Source: an uncultured bacterium
GTDB taxonomy: Bacteria > Actinomycetota > Coriobacteriia > Coriobacteriales > Coriobacteriaceae
Assembly (NCBI GenBank): GCA_905215195.1
Contig: CAJMPF010000025.1
Coordinates: forward strand, 1 to 12,054
Length of the DNA: 12,054 bases
Reading direction: 5' to 3'
In this document: positions 6,440 through 12,054 of the stretch, in pieces
Position numbering within the stretch: the first letter of the stretch is position 1
Layout of the letters: each line of letters opens with the position of its first letter
The notes under the pieces: generated by a model
Seen by the model: the letters and a program-made list of their open reading frames with translations, nothing else
What the model was told of the DNA's origin: nothing
Databases searched by the model: none
Translations under genes and position numbers: made by a program

Positions 6440-7123
6440 TTACGCCCTTGCTTGCTCAATCTGCCCGATGAGCCAATCGCACCAGGCATCCATGCCCTCG
6501 CCCTTGCGCGCGCTCACGGCAAACCGCGGCGCCTGCGGATTGAGGTCATCGAGTGTCTTAGTATACCTATCCATGTCAAAATCGAAAGCCGGGGCCACGT
6601 CGACCTTATTGAGCAGCTGCGCGCCAGCGTGCTGGAAGATGCCCGGGTACTTGATGGGCTTGTCGTCGCCCTCGGGCACCGAGAGGATCATGATGGACAG
6701 GTTCTCACCCAGGTCAAAGTCGACCGGGCAGACCAAGTTGCCCACGTTTTCGATAAAGATGACGTCGATGTTCTCCAGACCGACGGCCTGGTCGAGCGCG
6801 TCAACGGCCTCCATGATCATGTTGCCCTCGAGGTGGCACAGGCCACCCGTGTTGATCTGGATGGCGGGCATGCCGGCTTCCTTCATGGTAATGGCGTCGA
6901 CATCCGAGGCGATATCGCCCTCGATGACGGCACAGCGCAGGCCAGCCTTGTCGCGCAGGCGCTCGTTGGTGCCCAGGATCGTGGTGGTCTTGCCCGAACC
7001 GGGGCTCGACAGCACATTGATCACATAGGTGTTTGTCTCTTTAAATCGCTGTCGCAGCTGATCTGCCAGGCGCTCGTTGCGCGACAGAATCGGCGACGCG
7101 ATATCAATCGTTTTCTCAGCCAT
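6440..7123 (-). CDS. hypB: Hydrogenase nickel-incorporation GTPase HypB
   Basis: A 227-residue SIMIBI-class GTPase that, with HypA, delivers nickel to the large subunit of [NiFe]-hydrogenase. The P-loop is SSPGSGKTT (39-47). The G-domain metal site is C96-H97 in GLCHLEG and C132 in NLVCP, corresponding to the Cys-His/Cys site of E. coli HypB. EGD (68-70) and NKVD (172-175) are the later G motifs. The N-terminal CxxCGC nickel site of E. coli HypB and the His-rich stretch of other HypBs are both absent, so this is a minimal HypB without nickel storage. The ATG at 7121-7123 is chosen over GTG at 7130-7132 because AGGAG at 7132-7136 lies 8 bases upstream of the ATG and overlaps the GTG. It follows hypA after 55 bases and precedes topA. 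The hydrogenase structural genes and hypCDEF are not in the window. Confidence 0.95.
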   Translation of the reverse strand: MAEKTIDIASPILSRNERLADQLRQRFKETNTYVINVLSSPGSGKTTTILGTNERLRDKAGLRCAVIEGDIASDVDAITMKEAGMPAIQINTGGLCHLEGNMIMEAVDALDQAVGLENIDVIFIENVGNLVCPVDFDLGENLSIMILSVPEGDDKPIKYPGIFQHAGAQLLNKVDVAPAFDFDMDRYTKTLDDLNPQAPRFAVSARKGEGMDAWCDWLIGQIEQARA

Positions 7124-7131
7124 ACTCGGCA

Positions 7132-7136
7132 CTCCT
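7132..7136 (-). promoter_or_regulatory. Ribosome binding site that sets the hypB start
   Basis: On the minus strand this reads AGGAG, 8 bases before ATG 7121-7123. The alternative GTG at 7130-7132 overlaps it and cannot use it. Just upstream is a small CCATC/GATGG hairpin (7157-7170) between hypA and hypB. Confidence 0.7.
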
Positions 7137-7178
7137 TACTTTGGCCCCTTTATACCCCATCACCAGATGGCTAGCGGG

Positions 7179-7535
7179 CTAATCGTCGGGGGTTTCGATT
7201 TCGATACTTGCGATATCGAGCTCGCGGCCGTGCAGCAGACGCACGTTGGCGCCGCCACATTGGGGACAGCGGCAATGGAAGCGATCGTGCTCAAAGACCT
7301 CCCCGCAGTCCAGACACTCGCTTTGTGGATGGACTTCCTCCACGGCAAGCTCGCAGCCTCGCGTGAGCGGGTCCTCATCGCGAAATGTCTCCCACGCAAA
7401 GTCGAGCGCCTCGCGCACAACTTCGGTCATATCCCCGATACGCAGCGTTACCAAAACGGCGCGCGAGGCCCCCGCCCCACGCGCCGCGCGAATCACTGTA
7501 TCGAGTATGCCGTTGACAATGCCAACCTCGTGCAT
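7179..7535 (-). CDS. hypA: Hydrogenase maturation nickel metallochaperone HypA
   Basis: A 118-residue protein that binds nickel through its N-terminus and hands it to the hydrogenase large subunit together with HypB. It begins MHEVGIV, with the conserved nickel ligand His2 and Glu3. The structural zinc site is C74-x2-C77 and C90-x2-C93 (CPQC), with one extra Cys at 88. Length is typical. The ATG at 7533-7535 lies 6 bases after the tatC stop. Its Shine-Dalgarno GAGGAG is made from the last two Glu codons of tatC, which suggests coupled translation. It could also serve a nickel urease, but none is seen here. Confidence 0.95.
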   Translation of the reverse strand: MHEVGIVNGILDTVIRAARGAGASRAVLVTLRIGDMTEVVREALDFAWETFRDEDPLTRGCELAVEEVHPQSECLDCGEVFEHDRFHCRCPQCGGANVRLLHGRELDIASIEIETPDD

Positions 7536-7541
7536 ACCGAT

Positions 7542-8333
7542 TTACTCCTCGTCGTCCTCATCGTCCGAGAACAGGTCCAGACGGCTCACAAACAAGCCCT
7601 CCTTGCCCTCGCGCGCGGTAATGACCACGCGGGCAATGGCGAGCGAAATCTCGTAGAGCGAGAGCAGGGCACCATACATGAGGCCCAGCGTAACGGGCGA
7701 GCCGTCGGGCGTAATCACAGCCGAGCCCACAAGCAGGCCCACGTACACGTAGCGCCAGGCGCCGCGGAAGGCCGCGTAGGACACGATGTGGAAGACGGAC
7801 AGGTAGAAGATGATGAGCGGCAGCTCAAACGCCACGCCAAAGCCGATCATAAAGAGCAGCTCCATGTTGACGTAGTTCTCCAAATCGGGCAGCGCCGTGG
7901 CGACGGCTGAGGTTTCGCCGATGAGCCACTCAAAGCCCGCGGGAATGATGATGAAATAGCAGAAGATGGCGCCCAGGAAGAACAGCACCGTCGAGGCGAG
8001 CACCGTGGGCACGACCCACTTGCGCTCGTTGGGGCGAAGCGCCGGCAGGAAAAACGCCAAGATCTGCCAAATGATCATGGGCGTGCACATGACAACGGCC
8101 ATCTTGATGGCCAGCGAAAAGCGCAGACCAAAGCCGCCGAGCGTGGTGGTGATGTAAAACTTACCGTCCGGCACAAAGGAGCGGATGGGGTCTTCCAGGA
8201 TATCGAGTACCACGGGCGTGGCGAAATACAGCACGATGGCGGCGGCAAAGACTGACACAACCACGATGGTCAGGCGGCGACGGAGCTCTCCCAGGTGATC
8301 GAAGAGCGGCATACGCGCAGGTCCGATAGGCAT
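7542..8333 (-). CDS. tatC: Twin-arginine translocase subunit TatC
   Basis: A 263-residue polytopic membrane protein, the receptor that recognises twin-arginine signal peptides for export of folded proteins. Family marks are DHLGELRRRL (12-21), the conserved Glu in RPNERK (100-105), E170 in FGVAFELP, and ITPDGSP (207-213) in a later loop. Hydrophobic segments cover about 22-44, 75-98, 107-131, 158-180, 193-208 and 214-234, which matches the six-helix TatC fold. The C-terminus is an unusual acidic run, SDDEDDEE (256-263). The ATG at 8331-8333 overlaps the tatA stop as TAATG, with GGGAGG 9 bases upstream. A second Met at residue 8 is possible, but the overlap and SD fit residue 1. Neighbours tatA/B, hypA and hypB make a hydrogenase or other cofactor-bearing substrate plausible. 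Confidence 0.96.
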   Translation of the reverse strand: MPIGPARMPLFDHLGELRRRLTIVVVSVFAAAIVLYFATPVVLDILEDPIRSFVPDGKFYITTTLGGFGLRFSLAIKMAVVMCTPMIIWQILAFFLPALRPNERKWVVPTVLASTVLFFLGAIFCYFIIIPAGFEWLIGETSAVATALPDLENYVNMELLFMIGFGVAFELPLIIFYLSVFHIVSYAAFRGAWRYVYVGLLVGSAVITPDGSPVTLGLMYGALLSLYEISLAIARVVITAREGKEGLFVSRLDLFSDDEDDEE

Positions 8334-8914
8334 TACTCATCGCCTCCCTTCGGGGCGTCGGCGGCAGCGGCGTCGTCCTCGGCCTCGAGCTCGCGAGCGA
8401 GCTGGTCGACGACGGCCTTGCGCTTACGGGGACGACGGGCGTAGAGGTCAGCCGTCGTGGGCTCTGCCGGCTCGGGCTCGGACTCGGGCTCTGCAGCAGG
8501 CTCGGGCTCGACGACAGGCTCGGCGGCAGCGGCAGGCTCGGCACCCTCGGCCTCCTCAGCAGCACCCTCGCCCTCGGCGGCAGCCTCGCTCGCGGCCTTC
8601 TCGGCAGCAAGGCGGGCACGGCGCTCGGCAAAGGTCTCCTTCTTGGCGGGCGCTGCCGTCTCGGCGGCATCCTTGTCCGCATCGGAATCGTCATCGACGG
8701 CAGTCTTCTTGGGCTTGACCGGTGCCGAAGCGGCCTCACTTACCGGATCGATAATCTCAGACTGAACAACGGCCGTCATCTTTTCCTGCGTCTCGCGGAA
8801 CTGACGGATGGCACGGCCGATCGTACGGCCCATCTGCGGGAGCTTATCCGGGCCAAACAGCAAAAAGCCGAAGACCACGATGATCGCGAGCTCACCCTCT
8901 CCAATACCAAACAC
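8333..8914 (-). CDS. tatA: Tat translocase TatA/TatB-family protein with long acidic tail
   Basis: A 193-residue protein with one N-terminal membrane helix (about 8-22), the FGPDKLP hinge (20-26), and an amphipathic helix GRTIGRAIRQFRETQ (29-43), the standard Tat pore-subunit design. Residue 8 is Glu (FGIGEGEL); TatB proteins have Glu there while most TatA proteins have Gln, so this may do the TatB job or both. The rest (about 57-193) is a low-complexity Ala/Glu/Pro/Asp tail, far longer than typical TatA, with a basic patch RRPRKRK (160-166). I use GTG at 8912-8914: GGAGG lies 5 bases upstream, and it puts the helix right at the N-terminus as in the family. The ATG at 8957-8959 would add 15 unlikely residues and has only a weak binding site. 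No second tatA is in the window. The A versus B label is uncertain. Confidence 0.9.
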   Translation of the reverse strand: MFGIGEGELAIIVVFGFLLFGPDKLPQMGRTIGRAIRQFRETQEKMTAVVQSEIIDPVSEAASAPVKPKKTAVDDDSDADKDAAETAAPAKKETFAERRARLAAEKAASEAAAEGEGAAEEAEGAEPAAAAEPVVEPEPAAEPESEPEPAEPTTADLYARRPRKRKAVVDQLARELEAEDDAAAADAPKGGDE

Positions 8915-8919
8915 ACATA

Positions 8920-8924
8920 CCTCC
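8920..8924 (-). promoter_or_regulatory. Ribosome binding site that sets the tatA GTG start
   Basis: On the minus strand this reads GGAGG, 5 bases before GTG 8912-8914. An ATG at 8916-8918 is out of frame. The site argues against the longer ATG start at 8959. Confidence 0.75.
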
Positions 8925-8989
8925 AAGGCTCGATGTGAGTCGAGCCCGCACCGCGCCATTCGGCCGGAACTCGTCTATTCATTCGGTCA

Positions 8990-8998
8990 AATATAGCA
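8990..8998 (-). promoter_or_regulatory. Extended -10 promoter candidate for the tat-hyp-topA operon
   Basis: On the minus strand this reads TGcTATATT, an extended -10 element about 75 bases upstream of the tatA start. No good -35 hexamer is visible, which is normal for extended -10 promoters. A 6-base hairpin CGGACG/CGTCCG (9001-9018) overlaps the spacer. The rest of the 8915-9067 gap holds only small hairpins without U-runs. Confidence 0.45.
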
Positions 8999-9067
8999 CC
9001 CGGACGCCAAAACGTCCGAGCGCATCACAAACATATGCCAAACGGCACGCCCTTTTGGGGGCAAAGA

Positions 9068-9382
9068 TTATGCAGCGGTGATCGAAATCTCCTGGTCGAC
9101 ACCCAACAGCTGAACCACGCGCATTACCGGGGGCTGCACATTGGTGCAGCTAAAACGCTTGCCGTGGTCGACCGCGTGGTGCGCGGCGCCCACGAGCACG
9201 CCAATGCCCGTTGAATCGATGTAGCTCACCTGAGCAAAATCGAGCTCAACGGCCTCAGTGGGCTGCTCGAGCGCCAGGTCGATGGCATTGCGCAGGCTAT
9301 CGGCGTTAGAGATATCGATCTCGCCGGTTACCTTAATGGTGTAGAGCTCTGGCGTAGGGTTGGTGGAAATACCCAAATCCAT
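9068..9382 (-). CDS. STAS-domain protein, anti-sigma factor antagonist type
   Basis: A 104-residue single-domain protein. In the family (SpoIIAA, RsbV) these bind an anti-sigma kinase when unphosphorylated and so release a sigma factor; phosphorylation of one Ser switches them off. The signature YIDSTGIGVLVGA (54-66) includes the expected phospho-acceptor S57. VTGEIDISNADSLRNAI (18-34) is the usual first strand and helix. The ATG at 9380-9382 has AAAGGAG 7 bases upstream. It lies 51 bases after the aminotransferase on the same strand and could be co-transcribed with it. There is no RsbW-like kinase or sigma gene beside it, so its partner is unknown. No clear terminator follows. Confidence 0.92.
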   Translation of the reverse strand: MDLGISTNPTPELYTIKVTGEIDISNADSLRNAIDLALEQPTEAVELDFAQVSYIDSTGIGVLVGAAHHAVDHGKRFSCTNVQPPVMRVVQLLGVDQEISITAA

Positions 9383-9433
9383 GTATATGCTCCTTTACGT
9401 ATCGAAGGTGCGGATAGTACGGGAAGCCGCGCG

Positions 9434-10738
9434 TTAGGCGCGCTCGGCACGCGCGAGCTCGGCAGCGACAAGCTTAACGGCCAGCACCATCACATCGAGC
9501 GCGGCCTCCAGGTCCTCGACCGTGGGATAGCTCGGCGCGATGCGGATGTTGGTATCGCGCGGGTCCTTGCCATAGGGCCAGGTAGCACCGGCCGGCGTGA
9601 GCTTGACGCCCAGGTCGGCGCAAAGCGCAGCAACCTTCCGGGCCGAGCCCTCGGGACCATCGAAGCTTACAAAGTAGCCGCCGCGGGGGTGCGTCCAGGT
9701 GGCGCAGCCCGTGTCGCCCAAGCCCTCGGTGAGCTTGCGCTCGACGGCCTCAAAGCGCGGGCGCAAGAACTCGGCATGCTTTTTCATGTGCTCCTTGACC
9801 GCCTCGATGGTGGGAAGGAAGCGCACGTGACGCAGCTGGTTGAGCTTGTCGGCGCTGATGAGGCCGGCCTTCAGGCGCTTGGAGAACTCGGCGATGACCG
9901 CGGGGCTCGCACCGATAAAGCCGATACCGGCACCCGGGAAGGTGATCTTGGACGTCGAGGCGAATGCCACCACGCGGTCCTCGGTGCCCGCCGCGCGGGC
10001 AAGATCAAAGATGTTGGCGAGCTCGTCGGTCTCGTCGTACAGGTCGTGCACGCAGTAGGCGTTGTCCCAGAAGATGCGGAAATCGGGCGCGGCCGTGTGC
10101 ATCTCGACCAGGCGGCGCACGGTGTCCTCGCTAAAGGTGATACCCGTGGGGTTGGAATACTTGGGCACGCACCAGATGCCCTTGATGGAATCGTCGGCGG
10201 CAACGAGGCGCTCGATCTCGTCCATATCGGGGCCGTTGTCGGTCATCGCGACGGGAACGTTCTCGATACCCAAGTCGGCGGTAATGCCAAAGTGGCGATC
10301 GTAGCCGGGAACCGGGCACAGGAACTTGACCTTCTTGCCGTCGTGCGCTGCCTCGTAAGCCTCCCAAGGATCGCTACCACACGAGCCGCAACGCCAGAAC
10401 ATACCGGCGATATCGTGCTCGATCAGCAAGCTCGACGAACCCAGCACGAGCGTCTGCTCGGCGGGGCAACCCAGGAACTCCCCCGCCAGCTTGCGTGCCG
10501 AGGGAATGCCCTCAAAGCAGCCGTAGTTGGAGCAGTCGACATTGCCGTCGTGCAGATCGGCATCGGCATTGAGGATATCGAGCATGGGTCGAGAGATGTC
10601 CACCTGGGAGGGCGACGGCTTGCCGCGGGCCATGTCGAGCGCCAGGCCCTTGGCCTTGACCTCGGCGACCTCGGCCTTGAGCGCCTCGATGGCGGCATCG
10701 AGTTCGGTGGTTTCCATCTTCTGGTAGATCGTCTGCAT
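9434..10738 (-). CDS. PLP-dependent aminotransferase, resembling type Ic aspartate aminotransferases
   Basis: A 434-residue fold-type I aminotransferase. The PLP lysine is K264 in STSKITFPGAGIGF. The cofactor pocket is marked by NPTG (196-199) and the Asp in DNAYCVHD (225-232). The substrate carboxylate arginine is R399 in NIRIAPSYP. Several features are characteristic of the atypical (Ic) aspartate aminotransferase group of actinobacteria and relatives rather than classic AspC: an N-terminal helical extension (about 1-30), the LDMARGKPSPSQ motif (34-45) and the long SNYG segment. Aspartate/2-oxoglutarate is the likely pair, but alanine or aromatic acids cannot be excluded. The ATG at 10736-10738 follows GAAAGG by 8 bases. 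It stands alone except for the downstream STAS gene and has its own upstream region, shared with the divergent 84-residue gene. Confidence 0.9.
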   Translation of the reverse strand: MQTIYQKMETTELDAAIEALKAEVAEVKAKGLALDMARGKPSPSQVDISRPMLDILNADADLHDGNVDCSNYGCFEGIPSARKLAGEFLGCPAEQTLVLGSSSLLIEHDIAGMFWRCGSCGSDPWEAYEAAHDGKKVKFLCPVPGYDRHFGITADLGIENVPVAMTDNGPDMDEIERLVAADDSIKGIWCVPKYSNPTGITFSEDTVRRLVEMHTAAPDFRIFWDNAYCVHDLYDETDELANIFDLARAAGTEDRVVAFASTSKITFPGAGIGFIGASPAVIAEFSKRLKAGLISADKLNQLRHVRFLPTIEAVKEHMKKHAEFLRPRFEAVERKLTEGLGDTGCATWTHPRGGYFVSFDGPEGSARKVAALCADLGVKLTPAGATWPYGKDPRDTNIRIAPSYPTVEDLEAALDVMVLAVKLVAAELARAERA

Positions 10739-10779
10739 GGGTGCGACCTTTCACGAAGCGGTACGTTGCAATTCTTCTA

Positions 10780-10785
10780 AGTATA
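10780..10785 (-). promoter_or_regulatory. -10 box candidate for the aminotransferase gene
   Basis: On the minus strand this reads TATACT, about 41 bases before the ATG at 10738. I find no matching -35 hexamer at the right distance, so this is only a candidate. Confidence 0.4.
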
Positions 10786-10815
10786 GACCGCCACCGTCGC
10801 AACGTTATGAAGCCG

Positions 10816-10824
10816 TGATAGATT
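10816..10824 (+). promoter_or_regulatory. Extended -10 promoter candidate for the 84-residue gene
   Basis: TGaTAGATT lies about 63 bases before the ATG at 10888. No -35 hexamer is evident. It is divergent from the aminotransferase promoter candidate, about 30 bases away. Confidence 0.35.
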
Positions 10825-10887
10825 AAGTCCATCGCAATGAATTACGAATCGCCGCGCATGCCGGCGTGAAGCGCCCAAGGAGGCACT

Positions 10888-11142
10888 ATGGAGTACGGAT
10901 CGTTCCAGGCCGAGGAATTCGGCGACCTGCAGCGCCTGGTCGACGGACTATTTTACGACCGTCACGCCATCGACCGCCTGGATCTGATCGTACAGGCCGA
11001 AATCTTGGACCTGGCGCCCGATCTCATGGAAATCGTCAACCTGCTACCGCCCGGCTATTACGACCGCCAGTCACTTTGCGACCAGCTCAACTCCGCCTTG
11101 GCCGCCCACGGCTGGGGCGCCATCTACGGCACCGTGGAATAA
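10888..11142 (+). CDS. Small acidic protein of unknown function (84 residues)
   Basis: I do not recognise this protein. It is acidic, has no signal peptide or membrane helix, and is probably mostly helical. The first half is rich in Asp/Glu/Leu (for example RLDLIVQAEILDLAPDLM, 30-47). The second half has LLPPGYYDRQSLCDQLNSAL (52-71) and ends AAHGWGAIYGTVE. The Pro-Gly-Tyr-Tyr turn and the following helix look like a compact DNA- or protein-binding fold, but that is speculation. A very strong Shine-Dalgarno AAGGAGG (10877-10883) sits 4 bases before the ATG, so it is probably well translated. It is monocistronic, divergent from the aminotransferase, and followed by hairpins at 11188-11243. Confidence 0.8.
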   Translation: MEYGSFQAEEFGDLQRLVDGLFYDRHAIDRLDLIVQAEILDLAPDLMEIVNLLPPGYYDRQSLCDQLNSALAAHGWGAIYGTVE

Positions 11143-11187
11143 ACCTAGTCATTGGGGCCTGTGGTCAAAAAATAGCAAATATGAGTA

Positions 11188-11208
11188 CTGTTACTTTTTT
11201 AGTAACAG
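11188..11208. repeat. Hairpin with poly-T loop downstream of the 84-residue gene
   Basis: CTGTTACT (11188-11195) pairs perfectly with AGTAACAG (11201-11208) around a TTTTT loop. No U-run follows directly, so a terminator role is doubtful. The flanking AGTACT (11184-11189) recurs at 11362-11367 in the loop of the third hairpin. Confidence 0.75.
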
Positions 11209-11221
11209 CGATTTTGAATTA

Positions 11222-11243
11222 AAAAGGCCAATCTTGGCCTTTT
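11222..11243. terminator. Likely bidirectional terminator
   Basis: AAAAGGCCAA (11222-11231) pairs perfectly with TTGGCCTTTT (11234-11243) with only a 2-base spacer, so the real loop takes in a few stem bases. The stem ends in a U-run on either strand. It can end the 84-residue gene's transcript on the plus strand and back up nhaA termination on the minus strand. Confidence 0.65.
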
Positions 11244-11345
11244 GTGTCCGGTTTTGGAAGGATGCATCGGCATTTTTCGTCCAGCCACGCAATCGTTAAT
11301 GCACAGACAGAATAGATTTGTACATTATTTTTCGCGCCTAAAATG

Positions 11346-11384
11346 AAACGCCGTTTGTGACAGTACTCACAAACGGCGTTTTTT
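11346..11384. terminator. Strong intrinsic terminator, probably bidirectional
   Basis: AAACGCCGTTTGTGA (11346-11360) pairs perfectly over 15 bases with 11367-11381, with a CAGTAC loop and six T at 11379-11384 on the plus strand. On the minus strand the stem is followed by TTTcATTTT, which is weaker but usable. It sits 91 bases past the nhaA stop and is the best candidate for that gene's terminator. Confidence 0.85.
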
Positions 11385-11474
11385 GGCCACTGGGGTGTCC
11401 GGCAGGTGGCAAGTACCACTCAAAACCGCGTTTTACACGCGCTCGAGCAGGCTCTGGCGTCTGTTTCTACGCGC

Positions 11475-12054
11475 CTACTCGTTCTTGGGCGCGGGGTGCT
11501 TGCAGATCACACTCATGTAGATCATGCCAAGTACGGCCGCGGTGACAGAGCCGGCGAGAATAGCGGCCTTGGCGGCCAGGACCTCAAACTGGGCCGTCGG
11601 GAAGGCAAGGCCGCTAATGAGAATCGACATGGTAAAGCCGATGCCGCCCAGAATGCCCACGCCGGCGATCATGTGCCAGTTGACGTTGCGCGGCAACTGG
11701 CAAGCCTTGAGCTTAACCAGGGCGAACGTCATGCCAAAGATGCCGATCGGCTTGCCCAGCAGCATGCCAAAGTACACGCCGAGCGTCACCGGGTCGGTGA
11801 GTAGCGTGCTCATGTCTACGCCCACCAGGCGAACCTGTGCGTTCACGAACGCAAAGATCGGCAGGATCACAAAGTTAACCGGCGTGGAGATCAGGCGCTC
11901 CATACGGATGAGCGGCGGGGTGACGCGGTGCATGACGCGCTCGACCTTGGTGGTCGAGACGGTAAAGTCGTGCTGGCCCAGGATATGCGCCTGCTGTTCC
12001 CCGTGTACCGGTTTTTGGAATCCACCGCCCAGGAGGTCCTGCGCCGCGAGACGG
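11475..12054 (-). CDS. nhaA: Na+/H+ antiporter NhaA, C-terminal part (cut at the right edge)
   Basis: The reading frame stays open from the TAG at 11475-11477 to the window end, giving 192 residues; the N-terminus lies outside. NhaA pumps sodium out in exchange for protons and handles pH and salt. Matching segments are STPVNFVILPIFAFVNAQV (56-74 of the visible part), GMLLGKPIGIFGM (96-108), whose Lys corresponds to the essential lysine of helix X in E. coli NhaA, and GILGGIGFTMSILISGLAF (133-151), which is the signature of helix XI. The C-terminus SVICKHPAPKNE is short, so this is a standard NhaA end without a thioredoxin-type extension. The Met at 11931-11933 is internal, since family sequence continues upstream of it (HILGQHDFTVSTTKVERV). 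Transcription would end in the 11346-11384 hairpin. Confidence 0.95.
   Translation of the reverse strand, partial: RLAAQDLLGGGFQKPVHGEQQAHILGQHDFTVSTTKVERVMHRVTPPLIRMERLISTPVNFVILPIFAFVNAQVRLVGVDMSTLLTDPVTLGVYFGMLLGKPIGIFGMTFALVKLKACQLPRNVNWHMIAGVGILGGIGFTMSILISGLAFPTAQFEVLAAKAAILAGSVTAAVLGMIYMSVICKHPAPKNE

Larger units (their letters stand above)
11143..11474. other. AT-rich gene-free region with three perfect hairpins
   Basis: About 330 bases without a believable gene. From about 11160 to 11350 it is clearly richer in A/T than the rest of the window. It holds hairpins at 11188-11208, 11222-11243 and 11346-11381, and the last is followed by a U-run. Both flanking genes point into it, so it must contain terminators for each. 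The stretch 11244-11345 holds no feature I can name. At 11427-11441 a weak CGCGT/ACGCG stem followed on the minus strand by GTTTTG could be a minor nhaA terminator. Confidence 0.7.

Noticed and set aside
5474..7174. Plus-strand open frame of 566 codons antisense to topA and hypB
   Set aside because: It is a GC-rich shadow of two well-supported genes, has no ribosome binding site or family motif, and crosses the hypB-topA boundary.
8912..8959. ATG at 8957-8959 as the tatA start
   Set aside because: It adds 15 polar residues before the membrane helix, against family pattern, while GTG 8912-8914 has GGAGG 5 bases upstream.
9001..9062. Small hairpins between the STAS gene and tatA as a terminator
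   Set aside because: The stems are only 4-6 bases and no U-run follows on the minus strand.
9689..10780. Plus-strand open frame of 363 codons antisense to the aminotransferase
   Set aside because: The opposite strand encodes a clear PLP enzyme with all motifs; this frame has none.
11219..11419. Minus-strand open frame of 66 codons between nhaA and the 84-residue gene
   Set aside because: It spans two terminator hairpins, and its sequence follows their stems rather than any protein family.

Overview
The window looks like chromosomal DNA of a high-GC Gram-positive gut actinobacterium of class Coriobacteriia, most likely Collinsella or a close relative. This rests on overall base composition, strong GGAGG-type ribosome binding sites, alternative GTG/TTG starts, an archaeal-looking type IA topoisomerase with a lysine-rich tail, and the familiar look of the gene set. 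It is inference from memory of such genomes, not a search. Most of the window is dense housekeeping sequence on the minus strand. Two short genes run on the plus strand, and both sit beside palindromic or AT-rich intergenic DNA.

Layout, left to right. (1) Positions 1-2425, minus strand: tmk (thymidylate kinase), holB (DNA polymerase III delta prime) and ricT (PSP1-domain iron-sulfur protein, cut by the left edge). They form a tight operon with a 1-base gap and then a 10-base overlap. (2) Positions 2426-3790: a plus-strand island holding one gene for a zinc-ribbon, single-pass membrane protein with an acidic linker. It lies between two long near-perfect palindromes (2528-2596 and 3667-3724) and ends in a strong bidirectional terminator (3727-3768). 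(3) Positions 3791-8998, minus strand: a probable operon tatA/B - tatC - hypA - hypB - topA, with an extended -10 promoter candidate in front. It joins the twin-arginine protein exporter to two nickel-insertion factors and a topoisomerase. (4) Positions 9068-10738, minus strand: a PLP-dependent aminotransferase resembling type Ic aspartate aminotransferases, then a lone STAS-domain anti-anti-sigma-type protein. (5) Positions 10888-11142, plus strand: an 84-residue protein I do not recognise. (6) Positions 11143-11474: a gene-free, AT-rich stretch with three perfect hairpins, at least one of them a textbook terminator. (7) Positions 11475-12054, minus strand: the C-terminal part of the sodium/proton antiporter NhaA, cut by the right edge.

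How the genes fit together. tmk and holB serve DNA replication. Pairing them with ricT is a common arrangement in Gram-positive bacteria. The Tat system exports folded cofactor-containing proteins, and HypA/HypB deliver nickel to [NiFe]-hydrogenases, whose small subunits are classic Tat substrates. The tat-hyp link therefore suggests assembly and export of a nickel hydrogenase encoded elsewhere.

I found no CRISPR array, no rRNA or tRNA gene, no transposase, and no convincing undescribed multi-gene system. The least explained parts are the paired palindromes around the zinc-ribbon gene and the AT-rich hairpin region near 11.2 kb.
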